In this document: piece after piece, positions 1 through 8,731 of the stretch
How positions within the stretch are numbered: the first letter of the stretch is position 1
Layout: every line of letters starts with the position of its first letter
Assembly (NCBI RefSeq): GCF_024171945.1
Contig: NZ_JAMTCR010000007.1
Coordinates: 62,001 to 126,000, forward strand
DNA from: Actinokineospora globicatena
GTDB lineage: Bacteria; Actinomycetota; Actinomycetes; Mycobacteriales; Pseudonocardiaceae
Reading direction: 5' to 3'
DNA length: 64,000 nucleotides
Notes under the pieces: generated by a model
Databases searched by the model: none
The model's input: the letters and a program-made list of their open reading frames with translations, nothing else
Told to the model about the DNA's origin: nothing
Position numbers and translations under genes: made by a program

Positions 1-1
1 G

Positions 2-268
2 GCGTCGCTGCCCGCGACCGCGCAGCACCTGCTGGCCATGGGCGCGCCCGCGACCAAGGCCACGGTGGAGTCGGTCACCGCGACCGGGCACGTCGTCGAC
101 CACGACCCGGTGGTCGACCTGGTGGTCAGGTTGGACGCCGGGCCGCGGCGACCACTGCCGCTGCGCACAGTGGTGCCCCGCATCACCGTGCCGCGCCAGG
201 GCGAGGCCGTGCTGCTCGTAGCCGACCCCAACACCGGCGCCTACCTCTACGCCGGTCTTTCGCTGTAG
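2..268 (+). CDS. Hypothetical protein, C-terminal part (5' end outside window)
   Basis: An open frame runs in from the left edge and stops at TAG 266-268. The in-frame ATG at 38 has no clear ribosome-binding site, and the frame stays open upstream of it, so this is probably the tail of a longer gene. The visible 88 residues are rich in Val, Asp and Pro and end with short beta-like stretches (VLLVADPNTGAYLYAGLSL). I recognise no family, signal peptide or membrane segment. Confidence 0.5.
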   Translation, partial: ASLPATAQHLLAMGAPATKATVESVTATGHVVDHDPVVDLVVRLDAGPRRPLPLRTVVPRITVPRQGEAVLLVADPNTGAYLYAGLSL

Positions 269-380
269 CCGTTTATTCCCGCTCTTGGTCGGCGTCCCAC
301 CACTTGGCCGTTCCCCCGTCCTCGCCCCCGCCCGGCGCACAATCCGGTCCGGGGACGATCACGAGGGAAGGGAGCCGCCG

Positions 381-1577
381 GTGACAACCGGACCACATCT
401 GGCGGTGGCGTTGGACGGCGCGGGCTGGCACCCCGCGGCGTGGCGGGCGGCGGACGCCCGTCCTGGCGAGTTGCTCACCGCGGGGTACTGGGTCGACCTG
501 GTGCGCGCGGCGGAGGCGGCGCGGCTGGACTTCGTCACCATCGAGGACACGCTCGGGCCGAGGGTGGACCCGTTCAACCCGTCGCGGGACGGGACCGACC
601 AGGCGGTGGGGCACCTGGACTCGGTGCTGGTCGCGGCCAGGGTGGCGCCGCTGACCAGCCGGATCGGGATCGTGCCGACCGCGGTGGTCACCCACACCGA
701 GCCGTTCCACCTGTCCAAGGCGATCGCCACGCTCGACTACGTCAGCTCCGGCCGCGCCGGGGTGCGGGTGCGGGTCGCGTGGACCCAGGAGGACAGCGCG
801 CTGTTCGGCAGGCGCGAGATCGGCGAGGTCGACCTGGCCGACGCCAAGTTCCCCGACCTGCGGAGCCCGCTGTCGGAGCTGTTCGACGAGACGGCCGACT
901 ACGTCGAGGTGCTGCGCCGGTTGTGGGACAGCTGGGAGGACGACGCGGAGATCCGCGACGCCGCGACCGGCCGGTTCGTCGACCGCGACAAGCTGCACTA
1001 CATCGACTTCGCGGGCAAGTGGTTCTCGGTCAAGGGCCCGTCGATCACGCCGCGGCCGCCGCAGGGGCAGCCCGTGGTGACGTCGTTGGCGCACGCGGTG
1101 ATCCCGTACCGGTTGGCGGCGCGCGCCGCCGACGTCGTCTACATCACCCCGGCCGACCGGACCGAGTCCGAGTCGACGCTCGCGGTGGTGCGCGAGGAGC
1201 AGGCCGCGGCGGGTCGGGAAAGTGAGACGCTGCACGTGTTCGGCGACCTGGTGGTGTTCCTCGGGGAGACCGCGGCGGCCGCGCGCGAGCACAAGGCGCG
1301 CCTGGACGAGTTCGCGGGCGCCCAGTACGCCTCTGACACCCGGATCTTCGTGGGTACCCCGGCCGAGCTGGCCGACGACCTGCTCGACCACCACGCCGCC
1401 GGGCTCTCCGGGTTCCGACTGCGACCGGCCGCGATCCCGCACGACCTGACCGCGATCACCGAGGGCCTGGTGCCGGAGCTGCGCTCGCGGGGCGCGTTCC
1501 GCACCGACTACGAGGCGAAGACCCTGCGCGGGCACCTCGGTCTCGGCAGGCCAGCCAACCGCTACGCCGCGGTCTGA
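381..1577 (+). CDS. LLM-class flavin-dependent monooxygenase (NtaA/SnaA/DszA-like)
   Basis: This is a bacterial-luciferase-type TIM-barrel oxidoreductase of 398 residues that would use reduced FMN and oxygen on a small organic substrate. Family marks are the N-terminal barrel with FVTIEDTLG, the segment LTSRIGIVPTAVVTHTEPFH, the motif YVSSGRAGVRVRVAW, and the C-terminal AELADDLLDHHAAGLSGF. The GTG at 381 is chosen because GAAGGGAG lies just upstream and the homologous region starts there; a longer ATG frame from 285 has no site. It is the first gene of a three-gene run of the same superfamily, with a 13-nt gap to the next. The substrate cannot be read from sequence. Confidence 0.85.
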   Translation: MTTGPHLAVALDGAGWHPAAWRAADARPGELLTAGYWVDLVRAAEAARLDFVTIEDTLGPRVDPFNPSRDGTDQAVGHLDSVLVAARVAPLTSRIGIVPTAVVTHTEPFHLSKAIATLDYVSSGRAGVRVRVAWTQEDSALFGRREIGEVDLADAKFPDLRSPLSELFDETADYVEVLRRLWDSWEDDAEIRDAATGRFVDRDKLHYIDFAGKWFSVKGPSITPRPPQGQPVVTSLAHAVIPYRLAARAADVVYITPADRTESESTLAVVREEQAAAGRESETLHVFGDLVVFLGETAAAAREHKARLDEFAGAQYASDTRIFVGTPAELADDLLDHHAAGLSGFRLRPAAIPHDLTAITEGLVPELRSRGAFRTDYEAKTLRGHLGLGRPANRYAAV

Positions 1578-1590
1578 GGAGGACGAGCAG

Positions 1591-2940
1591 ATGAGCAAGC
1601 CGGTCAAGCAGATCCACCTCGCGGCGCACTTCCCCGGGGTGAACAACACGACGGTGTGGAGCGACCCGGAGGCGGGCAGCCACATCGAGTTCGAGTCCTT
1701 CGTGCGGCTGGCCCAGACGGCCGAGCGGGCGAAGTTCGACTTCTTCTTCCTCGCCGAGGGCCTGCGGTTGCGCGAGCAGGGCGGCGAGATCTACGACCTG
1801 GACGTGGTCGGGCGGCCGGACACGTTCACCGTGCTGGCCGCGCTCGCCGCGGTCACCGAGCGGCTCGGCCTGGCCGGGACGATCAACTCGACGTTCAACG
1901 AGCCCTACGAGGTGGCCAGGCAGTTCGCCTCGCTCGACCACCTCTCCGCCGGGCGCGCCGCGTGGAACGTGGTGACCTCGTGGGACGCGTTCACCGGTGA
2001 GAACTTCCGCCGCGGCGGGTTCCTGCCCCAGGAGCAGCGCTACGACCGGGCCAAGACGTTCCTGGACACCGCGCTGGAGCTGTTCGCGAGCTGGCGCGGG
2101 GACGAGGTCGTGGCCGACGCGGCGAGCGGGGTGTTCCTGCGGGACGCGGCCGCCGGGTCGTTCCGCCACCAGGACGCGCACTTCGACATCACCGGCCGGT
2201 TCTCGGTGCCGCGCTCGCCGCAGGGCAAGCCGGTCATCCTGCAGGCGGGCGACTCCGACGGCGGCCGCGAGTTCGCCGCCGCCTCGGCCGACGCGATCTT
2301 CAGCAGGCACGGCACGCTGGAGGCCGGGCAGAAGTTCTACGCCGACGTCAAGGGGCGGCTGCCCAAGTACGGGCGGACCCCGGAGCAGCTGGTCGTGCTG
2401 CCCGCGGCGACGTTCGTGCTCGGCGACACCGACGCCGACGCCCAGGAGCGCGCGGTCGTGGTGCGCCGCCAGCAGGTCAGCGGGCAGACCGCGATCAAGC
2501 TGCTCGAGCAGCTGTGGAACGCCGACCTGTCCGGCTACGACCCCGACGGCCCGCTGCCGGAGTTCGACCCGGTGGTCGGCGAGAACACCATCGCCAAGGG
2601 CCGGGCCAGCGTGCGGATGCACCGCGACCCGCTGGCCACCGCGCGCGAGTACCGGGCGCTGGCCGAGGAGAAGAACCTGTCCATCCGCGACCTGATCATC
2701 CAGGTCGGCGGGCGGCAGACCTTCGTCGGCTCGGCGGCCACCGTGGCGGAGCGGATCAACGAGCTGGTGCAGGCCGACGCCAGCGACGGGTTCATCCTGG
2801 TGCCGCACGTGACCCCGGGCGGGTTGGACGAGTTCGCCGACACGGTCGTGCCGCTGCTGCAGGAGCGCGGGGTGTTCCGCGCGGACTACACCGGCACGAC
2901 GCTGCGCGAGCACCTCGGGCTCGACGGCGGTCCGGCGTGA
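1591..2940 (+). CDS. NtaA/SnaA/DszA family FMN-dependent monooxygenase
   Basis: This 449-residue flavin monooxygenase has the closest fit to the NtaA/SnaA/DszA group: HLAAHFPGVNNTTVW at the N-terminus, FDFFFLAEGL, LTERLGLAGTINSTF-type strand, HLSAGRAAWNVVTSWD, and a late PQGKPVILQAGDSDGGREFAA. Enzymes of this group oxidise sulfones, chelators or similar compounds with FMNH2 from a separate reductase; none is encoded next to it. A good ribosome-binding site (GAGGAGGA) precedes the ATG. Its stop overlaps the GTG of the third monooxygenase, so the two are translationally coupled. Confidence 0.9.
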   Translation: MSKPVKQIHLAAHFPGVNNTTVWSDPEAGSHIEFESFVRLAQTAERAKFDFFFLAEGLRLREQGGEIYDLDVVGRPDTFTVLAALAAVTERLGLAGTINSTFNEPYEVARQFASLDHLSAGRAAWNVVTSWDAFTGENFRRGGFLPQEQRYDRAKTFLDTALELFASWRGDEVVADAASGVFLRDAAAGSFRHQDAHFDITGRFSVPRSPQGKPVILQAGDSDGGREFAAASADAIFSRHGTLEAGQKFYADVKGRLPKYGRTPEQLVVLPAATFVLGDTDADAQERAVVVRRQQVSGQTAIKLLEQLWNADLSGYDPDGPLPEFDPVVGENTIAKGRASVRMHRDPLATAREYRALAEEKNLSIRDLIIQVGGRQTFVGSAATVAERINELVQADASDGFILVPHVTPGGLDEFADTVVPLLQERGVFRADYTGTTLREHLGLDGGPA

Positions 2941-3980
2941 AGTTCCTGCTGATCACGCTGATCACCTACACCGCGGACCCGGTCACCGGCATCCAGCTCA
3001 GCCCGCGTGACCGGTTCCGCGAGGTCGTCGACACCGCGGTGCTGGCCGAGGAACTGGGGTTCGACGGCTACGGCGTGGGTGAGCGGCACGAGCGGCCGTT
3101 CATCTCGTCGTCGCCGCCGGTGGTGCTGAGCAACATCGCCGCCCGCACGTCCCGGATCCGGTTGTTCACGGCGGTCACCACGTTGAGCCTGCTCGACCCG
3201 GTGCGCGCCTACGAGGACTACGCGACGCTGGACAACCTGTCCGACGGCAGGCTCGAGCTGATCATCGGGAAGGGCAACGGCAGCGCGCAGCGGGAGCTGT
3301 TCCACGTCACGCCCGAGGACCAGTGGGACCGCAACGCCGAGGGCTACGAGCTGTTCCGGCGGCTGTGGCGGGAGGACAAGGTCACCTGGTCGGGCCAGTT
3401 CCGACCGGACCTGGTCGACGCCGAGGTCTGGCCGAAGCCGTTGCAGCAGCCGATCCGGGTGTGGCACGGCAGCGCGACCAGCCGCGAGTCGGTCGACCTC
3501 GCCGCGAGGTGGGGCGACCCGCTGTTCTCGGCGAACGTGACCAACCCGATCGAGCCGTACGCGGAGCTGATCGAGCACTACCGGCAGCGGTGGGCGCACT
3601 ACGGCCACAACCCGGCGAAGGCGATCGTCGGCGCTGGTACGGCCGGGTTCTACGTGGCACCGACCTCGCAGGAGGCGCTGGCGGTGTACCGGCCGGTGTT
3701 CGAGGCCAGGCAGAACCTGCAGCTGCGGCTGGGGTTGGAGCCGGTGTTCACGACGCTGGAGGACTTCGTCGAGCGCAGTTCGGCGCTGGTGGGCTCGCCG
3801 GAGCAGGTCGTGGACAAGGTCGGGCGCTACCACGAGCGGTTCGGGCACCAGGTGCTGCACATCAGCGCCGACCGCGACGGGCTCACCCCCGCGCAGCACC
3901 GGGCCACGTTGGAGCTGTTCCAGTCGGAGGTCGCGCCGGTGCTGTCGAAGGCGATCCCGGACCCGCACTGGCTCAGCTGA
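2937..3980 (+). CDS. LLM-class flavin-dependent oxidoreductase
   Basis: This 347-residue protein is a third luciferase-like flavin enzyme, of a different subgroup from its two upstream neighbours. Visible marks are LAEELGFDGYGVGERHERPF, SNIAARTSRIRLFTAVTTLS, NLSDGRLELIIGKGNG and the late LVGSPEQVVDKVGRYHERFG. It starts at GTG 2937 inside the GTGA overlap with the upstream gene, the clearest sign that the trio is one operon. It may act on a product of the other two or supply a related oxidation. No flavin reductase or transporter lies within the window. Confidence 0.88.
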   Translation: MKFLLITLITYTADPVTGIQLSPRDRFREVVDTAVLAEELGFDGYGVGERHERPFISSSPPVVLSNIAARTSRIRLFTAVTTLSLLDPVRAYEDYATLDNLSDGRLELIIGKGNGSAQRELFHVTPEDQWDRNAEGYELFRRLWREDKVTWSGQFRPDLVDAEVWPKPLQQPIRVWHGSATSRESVDLAARWGDPLFSANVTNPIEPYAELIEHYRQRWAHYGHNPAKAIVGAGTAGFYVAPTSQEALAVYRPVFEARQNLQLRLGLEPVFTTLEDFVERSSALVGSPEQVVDKVGRYHERFGHQVLHISADRDGLTPAQHRATLELFQSEVAPVLSKAIPDPHWLS

Positions 3981-4030
3981 ACCGTTTCCGCGACCGGGTG
4001 GGGGTTGCGCTGGCCGCTAGCGTGCGAGGC

Positions 4031-4705
4031 ATGAAGCGAATCCTGGTTGTCGCTGCCCTGGCGCTGGCGGCCACGACCCTGCCCGCCGTCCCCGCTGTCG
4101 CCGCGCCCACCCCCGCCCTGACCGGTGGCGGCGGGCACGTGCGGTGCCAGTTCACCCCCACCCCGGAGAACCCGGCGGCCCGCCCGGTCACCGTGCCCAA
4201 GGCCAAGGCCAAGGCGCGCGGCGATGTGGAGATCACCATCCGCACCAACTACGGCAGGCTGGACCTGGTGCTCGACCGCGACAACGCGCCCTGCGCGGTG
4301 CACAACCTGCTGCACCTGGCCAAGGCCGACTTCTACGACGACTCGCAGTGCTTCCGGCTCACCAACAGCCCGCGGCTCGGCGTGCTGCAGTGCGGTGACA
4401 TCTACCGCGCCGAGGAGGGCGGGCCCGGCTACAAGTTCGACGACGAGGTGACCGGCGAGGAGACCTACCCGCGCGGCACCATCGCGATGGGCAACCAGGG
4501 GCCCGGCACCAACGGCAGCGAGTGGTTCATCGTGCACTCGGTGGCCAACATCAGCCCTGTTTACACCGTATTGGGCCACGTGACCCGCGGCATGGACGTC
4601 CTCGACCGGATCGTCGCCGCGGGCATCACCCCGGACGGCGCGACCGACGGCGCGCCCAAGCGGCCGGTCCGCATCCTCGACGTGCGCGTCGGCCGCGACT
4701 GCTGA
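4031..4705 (+). CDS. Secreted cyclophilin-type peptidyl-prolyl isomerase
   Basis: This 224-residue exported cyclophilin would catalyse cis-trans isomerisation of X-Pro bonds outside the cytoplasm. Residues 1-24 form a signal peptide (MKRILVVAALALAATTLPAV, then an Ala-rich cleavage region). The cyclophilin fold follows from about residue 70: CFRLTNSP holds the catalytic Arg, VLQCGD corresponds to the usual LQGGD, and GTNGSEWFI corresponds to the NGSQFFI loop. Two extra Cys pairs may form disulfides, which suits an extracytoplasmic protein. A strong terminator follows immediately. Confidence 0.92.
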   Translation: MKRILVVAALALAATTLPAVPAVAAPTPALTGGGGHVRCQFTPTPENPAARPVTVPKAKAKARGDVEITIRTNYGRLDLVLDRDNAPCAVHNLLHLAKADFYDDSQCFRLTNSPRLGVLQCGDIYRAEEGGPGYKFDDEVTGEETYPRGTIAMGNQGPGTNGSEWFIVHSVANISPVYTVLGHVTRGMDVLDRIVAAGITPDGATDGAPKRPVRILDVRVGRDC

Positions 4706-4740
4706 GCGCGCGTCGGTCGGGACCGCTGAGCCGGACGCCC

Positions 4741-4778
4741 CGGGGGTCGGTCACCGCGACCGGCCCCCGATTTTTTTT
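4741..4778 (+). terminator. Rho-independent terminator after the cyclophilin gene
   Basis: A 12-bp stem (CGGGGGTCGGTC pairing with GACCGGCCCCCG, one T-G wobble) with a five-base loop is followed by an eight-T run. A U-tract is uncommon in GC-rich actinomycetes, so this is an unusually canonical terminator. Confidence 0.93.
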
Positions 4779-4855
4779 CGCCCGGACGCGGGGAGGATCC
4801 GGTTCGGTCCGCCACTTCCAGGTCAGGGGCACCCGGGACGTGGGAGGAGCGGGAC

Positions 4856-5452
4856 GTGATGCGTGAGCGGCGGGTTCGGCCGGAGCACCGGTCCATCGTG
4901 GTCGTGGACATGGTGGGGTCGTCGAAGTGGGGGAACCTGGCCCAGTTGCGGGCGCGGGTGGCGTTGCAGCGGCTGGTCAAGCGGGCGTTCCGGCGCGCCG
5001 GGATCGCCTGGTGGCGGTTGGCGGTGGCCGACCGGGGGGACGGGATGATCATCCTGGTGCCGCCGTCGGTGTCCAAGGTGGACCTGCTCGACCCGCTGGT
5101 CCCGGCGCTGGTGGCCGGGTTGCTGGCGCACAACGCGGGGGCGGGGCCGCGGATCCGGCTGCGGGTGGCGGTGCACGCGGGTGAGGTGCTGCTGGCCAGG
5201 ACCGGCTGGGTGTCGGCCGATGTGAACCTGGCCTGCCGGTTGGTCGCGGGCGAGCCGCTGTACCGGGAGTTGGCGCGCACGGACGCGGACCTGGTGCTGG
5301 TGGTGTCCGAACGGGTGCACGACGGCGTGGTGCGGCACGGCTACCGCGGCATCGACCCGGCCGACTACGCGCCGGTGCGCATCGTGGTGAAGGAGGCCGA
5401 CGTGGCCGCCCGGCTCGCGGTCCCCGGGGTGGGGTGGGCTTTGGGCAGGTGA
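4856..5452 (+). CDS. Class III nucleotidyl-cyclase-fold protein, probably degenerate
   Basis: This 198-residue soluble protein has the outline of an adenylate/guanylate cyclase homology domain: VVVDMVGSSKWGN near residue 15 matches the first metal-Asp strand, DRGDGMIILVPP the beta-hairpin, RVAVHAGEV the central strand, and VSADVNLACRLVAG the later helix. The second metal Asp and the substrate residues are not clear, so cyclase activity is uncertain; such domains also occur as inactive regulatory proteins in actinomycetes. Starts at GTG 4856 and ATG 4859 are both possible after GGAGGAGCGGGAC. Confidence 0.7.
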   Translation: MMRERRVRPEHRSIVVVDMVGSSKWGNLAQLRARVALQRLVKRAFRRAGIAWWRLAVADRGDGMIILVPPSVSKVDLLDPLVPALVAGLLAHNAGAGPRIRLRVAVHAGEVLLARTGWVSADVNLACRLVAGEPLYRELARTDADLVLVVSERVHDGVVRHGYRGIDPADYAPVRIVVKEADVAARLAVPGVGWALGR

Positions 5453-5537
5453 GCGCCGGTGCGTCCCCGGGCGTGGACGTTCCCAGTGGACGGCGGGGAC
5501 CCCCGGTCGGCGGAAATCCGGCGCGAGTCCCCCGGAT

Positions 5538-5549
5538 GTGTGCGCACAC
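5538..5549. promoter_or_regulatory. Palindromic operator candidate with TetR-gene promoter
   Basis: GTGTGCGCACAC is a perfect 12-bp palindrome 60 nt before the TetR start. A -10-like TACACT follows at 5566-5571, putting the palindrome near the -35 region, a normal place for an autoregulatory TetR site. Confidence 0.45.
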
Positions 5550-5608
5550 CGGACCAGTTGACCGTTACACTACCGCGACTGATCGGCCGACACACCCGAA
5601 GGAGCACG

Positions 5609-6199
5609 ATGCCCAAGGTCATCGACCACGACGAGCGTCGCGCGCACATCGTGGAGGTGACCTGGGGCCTGATCATGCGGGGCGGCCTGGAAGCCGCCAC
5701 CATGCGCGAGATCGCCGAGGCCGCCGGGTTCGCCAACGGGGCGCTCAAGCGGTACTTCCCCAGCAAGGACGTGCTGGTGGAGGCCACCTTCGAGCGGGCG
5801 CTCGCGCAACTGGACACCCAGGTGGATGTCTCAGCGGGGCAGTCGGGTCTCGAGGCGCTGCGCGCGTTGTGCGATGTCACCATGCCGCTGGACGCCAAGC
5901 GGGTGACCGCGGGGCGAGTCCTGCTCGCGTTCTGGGAGATGTCGCTGTCGAACAAGCGGTTGCACGACCGCTACCTCACCCACCTCAAGGCCTGGCGCGG
6001 ACTGCTGGCCACGCACATCCGCCGCGCCCGCGCCGAGGGCGACATCCGCACGTCCATCCCCGACGCGCAGCTGGTCGACGAGCTGGTGCTGCTGCACGCG
6101 GGCGCCAACGTGATGAGCCTGGTCGGCGCCAGGTACTCCACCCGCAAGCTGCAGAAAGCCCACCTGGACACCTTCTTCGAGCGGATCACCACGGCCTAG
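5609..6199 (+). CDS. TetR/AcrR family transcriptional regulator
   Basis: This 196-residue regulator has an N-terminal TetR helix-turn-helix (about residues 10-55, with GLEAATMREIAEAAGFANGA and the closing KRYFPSKDVLVEATF) and a C-terminal ligand-binding helical domain. The ATG is preceded by AAGGAG. It lies alone between a cyclase-like gene and a decayed permease on the other strand. Its likely own operator is the palindrome upstream; no obvious target gene is divergent from it. Confidence 0.93.
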   Translation: MPKVIDHDERRAHIVEVTWGLIMRGGLEAATMREIAEAAGFANGALKRYFPSKDVLVEATFERALAQLDTQVDVSAGQSGLEALRALCDVTMPLDAKRVTAGRVLLAFWEMSLSNKRLHDRYLTHLKAWRGLLATHIRRARAEGDIRTSIPDAQLVDELVLLHAGANVMSLVGARYSTRKLQKAHLDTFFERITTA

Positions 6200-6323
6200 C
6201 GCGCCAGGGCGGTCGTCCGTCCACAGTGGAACCCTGGTTGGCCGCGCGCGGCGGTCCAGCCAGGACCCCGCTCGTATTCACTGTATGGACGCATTCTGTG
6301 TATGGCGGCGGTCCCCCTTCGGC

Positions 6324-7053
6324 TCACCGGTCGCGCAACCCGCGCACGTGGGCGCTCGCGCGCAGCACGGGCAGCGACAGCGCGGTGGCGACGAGGACCA
6401 CGACCACCCCCGCGCCGTCGACCGCGCCGACGAAAGCCCAGTCGACGGCCGTGGGCGCGTCGAACCGGTGTGCGACAACGGCACCCGCGCCGACCCCGGC
6501 GAGATCGGCGAGCACGACGCCGATCCCCATCGGCAGCAGGTTCTGCCACAGCAGCGACAACGCCACCACCCGCCCCGGGACCGGCGACGAAGCGCTAGAC
6601 GAGCCACGGGAGCAGAGCAGGTACGGATAGCACCAGGCACAGCACGCCCGCGGGCACGATGAGCACGATCAGCAGGATGTCCGTCGCCAGCCCGGTGGTG
6701 ACCGCGCCGAGCTGAGCGGCACCCGCCACCAGCGGCACCAACCGCCACCACAGCTGTCGCCGCACGGGGGTCGCCTGCCGGACCACGCCGAGCGGTTCGA
6801 TGAGGACACCGCGCGTACCAGCCAGCACGGCGCCGACGACCAGTGTCAGCACGACCGCCGACACCGCCGCGATCACGCTCCACGGCAACGGCATCTCAGC
6901 GACCCACCGCAGGCCCGGGACCACGGCGAGAGCGGGCACCGCGACCAGCACGAGCCCGACACAGGCGGCGATGGCGAGCACCACGAGCACGAACCTCGCC
7001 CACGCCAACCGAGAACCACGCCCCACCCCCACCGCGCGCCTGTCACTACGCAC
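6324..7053 (-). pseudogene. Remnant of an FtsX-type ABC permease with an internal deletion
   Basis: Two short membrane ORFs on the minus strand look like the two ends of one permease. The first (7053-6595, GTG start) has transmembrane segments and the phrase EPLGVVRQATPVRRQLWWRL, typical of the inner linker of actinomycete FtsX-like permeases, then stops after PALLPWLV. The second (6569-6324) resembles the C-terminal end of that family: LLWQNLLPMGIGVVLADLAG, VDWAFVGAVDGAG, then ATALSLPVLRA. The region that normally joins them (well over 100 residues) is missing and the frame changes. No ABC ATPase is adjacent. Two separate small membrane proteins remain possible. Confidence 0.6.
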
Positions 7054-7056
7054 CGA

Positions 7057-7077
7057 GTGTATACACCAGGTGTGTAG
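7057..7077. promoter_or_regulatory. Imperfect palindrome upstream of the decayed permease
   Basis: ACACCAGGTGT with outer TA pairs lies 4-24 nt upstream of the permease start, next to GTATAC. GntR regulators of the YtrA type that control such permeases bind GTATAC-rich sites, so it may be a relic operator. This is inference. Confidence 0.3.
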
Positions 7078-7160
7078 CCGCCGACGGCGACCCGCACCGG
7101 CCGCGCGACAACGGGTTCGTCCACCGGGAAGTCCGAAAAGCGCTGGGCGCCAGGCGATAC

Positions 7161-7199
7161 CGGGTGGGGGACCTGTTCGACAGGCAGGTCCCCCACCCG
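7161..7199. repeat. Perfect 15-bp inverted repeat in a 590-bp gene-free stretch
   Basis: CGGGTGGGGGACCTG and its exact complement CAGGTCCCCCACCCG flank a nine-base loop, a very stable hairpin without a T-tract. It lies in 7054-7644, where I see no convincing gene on either strand. It terminates no intact neighbour, so it may be the terminator of a lost gene. Confidence 0.7.
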
Positions 7200-7600
7200 C
7201 CCCATCTCCGGCGACCACGAGTGCCGCCATCGAGGAGTGCCACGCCGACCGGCCCGGAAGTCACGCCCGGGGTCAGGAGGCGGTGTCCAGATCGCCAACC
7301 GTAGACGCACCCGGGGTGCCCGGCACACCGCGGACCACAGGTGCGCGCGGACGAGCACCGATCACCGCCGAACGGGTCTGCCGATTCCCGCCCGCCGCCG
7401 CTAAGGTGATCATGGGATCACGCCACCGCCCGACCGGGCACCTCCGGGTTGGCGACACCGGCCGCAGACGCGACGGCCGGGACATCGCCTTCTGGCCGCA
7501 CGGCTGGGCCTGCGCGCCACACCCCGCGAAGCACGGCCAGGGTGCGGCGCTTAACGTCCACAGAGGACATAAGGCTAGGCCATCAGTTCCGCACATGGGT

Positions 7601-7631
7601 CGGCCGGACCGCGGGGCACACGGTCCGGCCG
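7601..7631 (-). terminator. Hairpin terminator of the aldo/keto reductase gene
   Basis: CGGCCGGACCG and CGGTCCGGCCG form an 11-bp perfect stem with a nine-base loop, 14 nt beyond the stop codon of the minus-strand reductase. There is no T-run. Confidence 0.6.
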
Positions 7632-7644
7632 AGGTGCGGGGGAA

Positions 7645-8610
7645 CTACCAGGAGCCGTCGGCGTTGATCGCCTTGTCGGCCCACAGGGGGTCGAGCGCGG
7701 TGCGCAGGGCGGGGCCGTGCTCGTCGGCGAGGCGGATCGCGGCGAGGTTGTCCTCCAGCTGCTCCAGGCGGCTCACGCCGAACAGGACGTTGGACACGGC
7801 CGGGTTGAGCAGGCAGAAGGCGATGGCGACCTGGGCGGCGGTGGCGTCGTGCGCCTTGGCGACCTCGGCGACGACGTCGGCGGCCGCGCGGACGCGGTCG
7901 CGGATGCCGCCCGGGTCGGCGCCGATCTTGCGCTCGGGGAACTTCCGGCCCGCGAGGATGCCGCCCTCGAAGACGTCGGAGGCCTGCAGCGCCAACCGGC
8001 CCTCGGTGAAGTGCGGGAGGTAGAACGGGCCCTCGGCCATGGTGCGCCGGGCGATGCTGTACTTGAGCTGCGCGAAGATCGGCCCGACCATGCCCTCGGC
8101 CGCGGCGAAGTCCAGCGCCCTGGCCAGGTCCGCGGCGACCCAGTTGTTGACGCCCCACACGGCGAAGCGGCCCGCGCGGATCTGCTCGTTGACGTCGGTG
8201 ACGATCCGCTCGATGTCGGGCGGGGACATGTAGTCGCCCACCACGACGCTGTCGGCGCGGTCGGTGCCGATCCGCTCGAGCGAGGTGGTCATCTGCTGCT
8301 CGAAGCTGGTCGTGGGGTACTCCCACAGCCACAGCTTGCCGCAGAGGTGGTAGTCGGCGCGGTCGAGACCGGCGGCGCGGACGACTTCACCGAAGATGAT
8401 GTCCGTGCGGGCCTGCTCGGCGTGCGGGCCCATGTTGTAGTGCGCGACGTCGAACAGCGTCACCCCGGCGGCCACCGCGCGGCGCAGCAGCACGACGGCG
8501 TCCTCGGGGGTCATCCGGTCCCAGGTGTTCCACGATCCGAGACCGAACAGCGACACCTGCGGCCCCCCTGGCCCCAGCGGCCGGACCGGCATGCCGTTGA
8601 CCTGCGCCAT
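7645..8610 (-). CDS. Aldo/keto reductase family protein
   Basis: This 321-residue protein has the AKR (beta/alpha)8 fold and would be an NADP-dependent reductase. Catalytic Asp54 and Tyr58 sit in DVAHYNMGPHAEQ, and Lys92 in CGKLWLW. The fourth tetrad position, normally His, falls in SVVVGDYMSP and seems to be missing. The later VAIAFCLLNPAVSNVLFGVS is the usual cofactor-binding part. The ATG follows GAGGAGCT. It is transcribed away from an amidohydrolase gene, and the two share a palindromic promoter region. Confidence 0.85.
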   Translation of the reverse strand: MAQVNGMPVRPLGPGGPQVSLFGLGSWNTWDRMTPEDAVVLLRRAVAAGVTLFDVAHYNMGPHAEQARTDIIFGEVVRAAGLDRADYHLCGKLWLWEYPTTSFEQQMTTSLERIGTDRADSVVVGDYMSPPDIERIVTDVNEQIRAGRFAVWGVNNWVAADLARALDFAAAEGMVGPIFAQLKYSIARRTMAEGPFYLPHFTEGRLALQASDVFEGGILAGRKFPERKIGADPGGIRDRVRAAADVVAEVAKAHDATAAQVAIAFCLLNPAVSNVLFGVSRLEQLEDNLAAIRLADEHGPALRTALDPLWADKAINADGSW

Positions 8611-8642
8611 AGCTCCTCCTCGGGCACGAATTCGTTCGGTTA

Positions 8643-8694
8643 GTCTACATGTATAGACGAAAAACGGGGATATCCGGTCCGATTGACCTATACT
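8643..8694. promoter_or_regulatory. Divergent promoter with a near-perfect 16-bp palindrome
   Basis: GTCTACATGTATAGAC (8643-8658) has GTCTA/TAGAC arms, suiting a TetR- or GntR-type dimer. TATACT (8689-8694) is a -10 candidate for the amidohydrolase gene. On the minus strand the palindrome itself supplies TATACA/TAGACT -10-like hexamers for the reductase gene, so one repressor could control both. Confidence 0.5.
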
Positions 8695-8731
8695 GAGCCG
8701 GCTTCATCTACGCCTGTTGACGGAGGACCCC

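Noticed and set aside
7273-7596. 107-codon minus-strand frame in the gene-free stretch
   Set aside because: No ribosome-binding site, no family resemblance and codon choice unlike neighbours.
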